Assembly (NCBI GenBank): GCA_902774655.1 | Contig: CACYJD010000041.1 | Span: 1 to 5,799, forward strand | Length of the DNA: 5,799 nt | Direction of reading: 5' to 3' | From: an uncultured Erysipelotrichaceae bacterium | Lineage (GTDB): Bacteria > Bacillota_I > Bacilli_A > RFN20 > CAG-826 | In this document: in pieces, positions 5,535-5,799 of the stretch | Numbering within the stretch: position 1 is the stretch's first letter | Layout of the letters: the number at the start of each line of letters is the position of its first letter | The notes under the pieces: generated by a model | Seen by the model: the letters and a program-made list of their open reading frames with translations, nothing else | Told to the model about the DNA's origin: nothing | Database searches by the model: none | Made by a program: the position numbers and the translations under genes

Positions 5535-5729
5535 AATGTGCCTCGAGGTGACTAGCAAGCTAATCATCTCCACTAGGGCGACCATTAATCTAGAACATCG
5601 TTTTAAGTTCTAGAAGGCGATTAATCAACTTTTACTACCTTCGCTGATCGTCTTACCTAGATTTAGAGAATTAATTAACTATCGTTAATTATTTCTCTAT
5701 CCAATCGGTGAACCGTTTGGATGTTTAGT

Positions 5730-5758
5730 ATTATCTTATTAAGTAATATTTTTGTCAA
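5730..5758 (-). promoter_or_regulatory. Sigma-A promoter of the large minus-strand RNA
   Basis: On the minus strand, TTGACA (5753-5758, perfect -35) is followed by exactly 17 bp and GATAAT (5730-5735, five of six matches to TATAAT). The predicted start is near 5722-5724, right at the first hairpin of the RNA (5699-5722). No start codon with a ribosome binding site and a meaningful ORF follows. Confidence 0.85.
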
Positions 5759-5776
5759 GCATTTATTAATTTAATA

Positions 5777-5791
5777 TGACAGTTTTTGACA
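5777..5791 (+). promoter_or_regulatory. Possible divergent -35 element with a TGACA direct repeat
   Basis: TTGACA at 5786-5791 on the plus strand would be a perfect -35 box for a gene to the right, but the -10 lies beyond the window edge. TGACA occurs twice, at 5777 and 5787, exactly 10 bp apart, next to the divergent promoter of the large RNA. Confidence 0.25.
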
Positions 5792-5799
5792 TATACGCG

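Larger units (their letters stand above)
4572..5723 (-). ncRNA. Candidate giant structured non-coding RNA, about 1.15 kb
   Basis: This stretch has its own promoter (5730-5758) and terminator (4572-4604), both on the minus strand, and no long ORF on either strand. Its GC (about 35-52% in sampled lines) is mostly above that of the flanking genes and well above the intergenic DNA. Hairpins are dense. Examples by plus-strand position are 5699-5722 (start of the RNA), 5665-5679/5684-5698 (14 of 15 pairs), 5590-5596/5607-5613, 5545-5555/5560-5570, 5437-5442/5454-5459, 5412-5417/5428-5433, 5381-5387/5402-5408, 5346-5350/5355-5359 (a C(UUCG)G tetraloop), 5274-5299, 5242-5251/5255-5264, 5214-5220/5228-5234, 4918-4923/4934-4939, 4847-4856/4863-4872, 4693-4699/4715-4721 and 4627-4634/4638-4645 with 4621-4624/4649-4652 outside it. 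A 74-79 nt domain is present twice. I do not recognise tmRNA, RNase P, SRP, 6S, rRNA, T-box or intron hallmarks. Size and complexity are in the range of OLE, ROOL and GOLLD RNAs, but membership cannot be judged by eye. Confidence 0.78.

Noticed and set aside
4572..5723. Group II intron, tmRNA, RNase P, SRP RNA or rRNA fragment
   Set aside because: I could not find the hallmark motifs: domain V, the P4 GAGGAAAGTCC, the tmRNA tag and ends, the SRP GGAAGC loop, or conserved rRNA segments. A covariance search is still needed to exclude divergent members.

Overview
The window looks like a piece of a low-GC Gram-positive chromosome, probably an uncultured gut or rumen member of the Bacilli/Erysipelotrichia or Clostridia. 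Coding DNA is roughly 35-38% GC, the main intergenic region falls to about 20%, ribosome binding sites are strong AAGGAG types, promoters fit sigma-A, and several hairpin/U-tract terminators are present. Tryptophan is encoded by TGG and no reading frame needs TGA as a sense codon, so the standard bacterial code fits. The taxonomic placement is an inference from composition only.

Layout. (1) 3-263 (+): the last 86 codons of an unrecognised, beta-rich protein, closed by a strong terminator at 280-309. (2) 440-1643 (-): a seven-helix membrane protein with an intact GGDEF diguanylate cyclase domain, with its own terminator on the facing side. (3) 1644-2157: a very AT-rich intergenic region. It holds a palindrome over a possible promoter of the GGDEF gene, a four-unit 32-33 bp degenerate tandem repeat, and a near-perfect 13-bp inverted repeat in the leader of the next gene. 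(4) 2158-4513 (+): a likely two-gene operon of an unrecognised 87-residue protein followed by a 682-residue EF-G-like translational GTPase, ended by a textbook terminator. The GTPase lacks the usual catalytic histidine. (5) 4572-5723 (-): about 1.15 kb without a credible gene. It is GC-richer than its surroundings (about 35-52% in sampled stretches), dense in hairpins, and framed by a near-consensus promoter (TTGACA-17 bp-GATAAT) and a U-tract terminator, both on the minus strand.

Region 5 is the standout. It reads as one very large structured non-coding RNA, in the size class or larger than the known giant bacterial RNAs (OLE, ROOL, GOLLD). It carries an internally duplicated domain of 74-79 nt, with 46 identical consecutive bases, whose two copies start 381 nt apart. 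I cannot assign it to a known family from sequence alone. The EF-G-like operon and the RNA converge on back-to-back terminators about 15 bp apart, so they are separate transcription units. The GGDEF gene and the EF-G operon diverge from the AT-rich repeat region.
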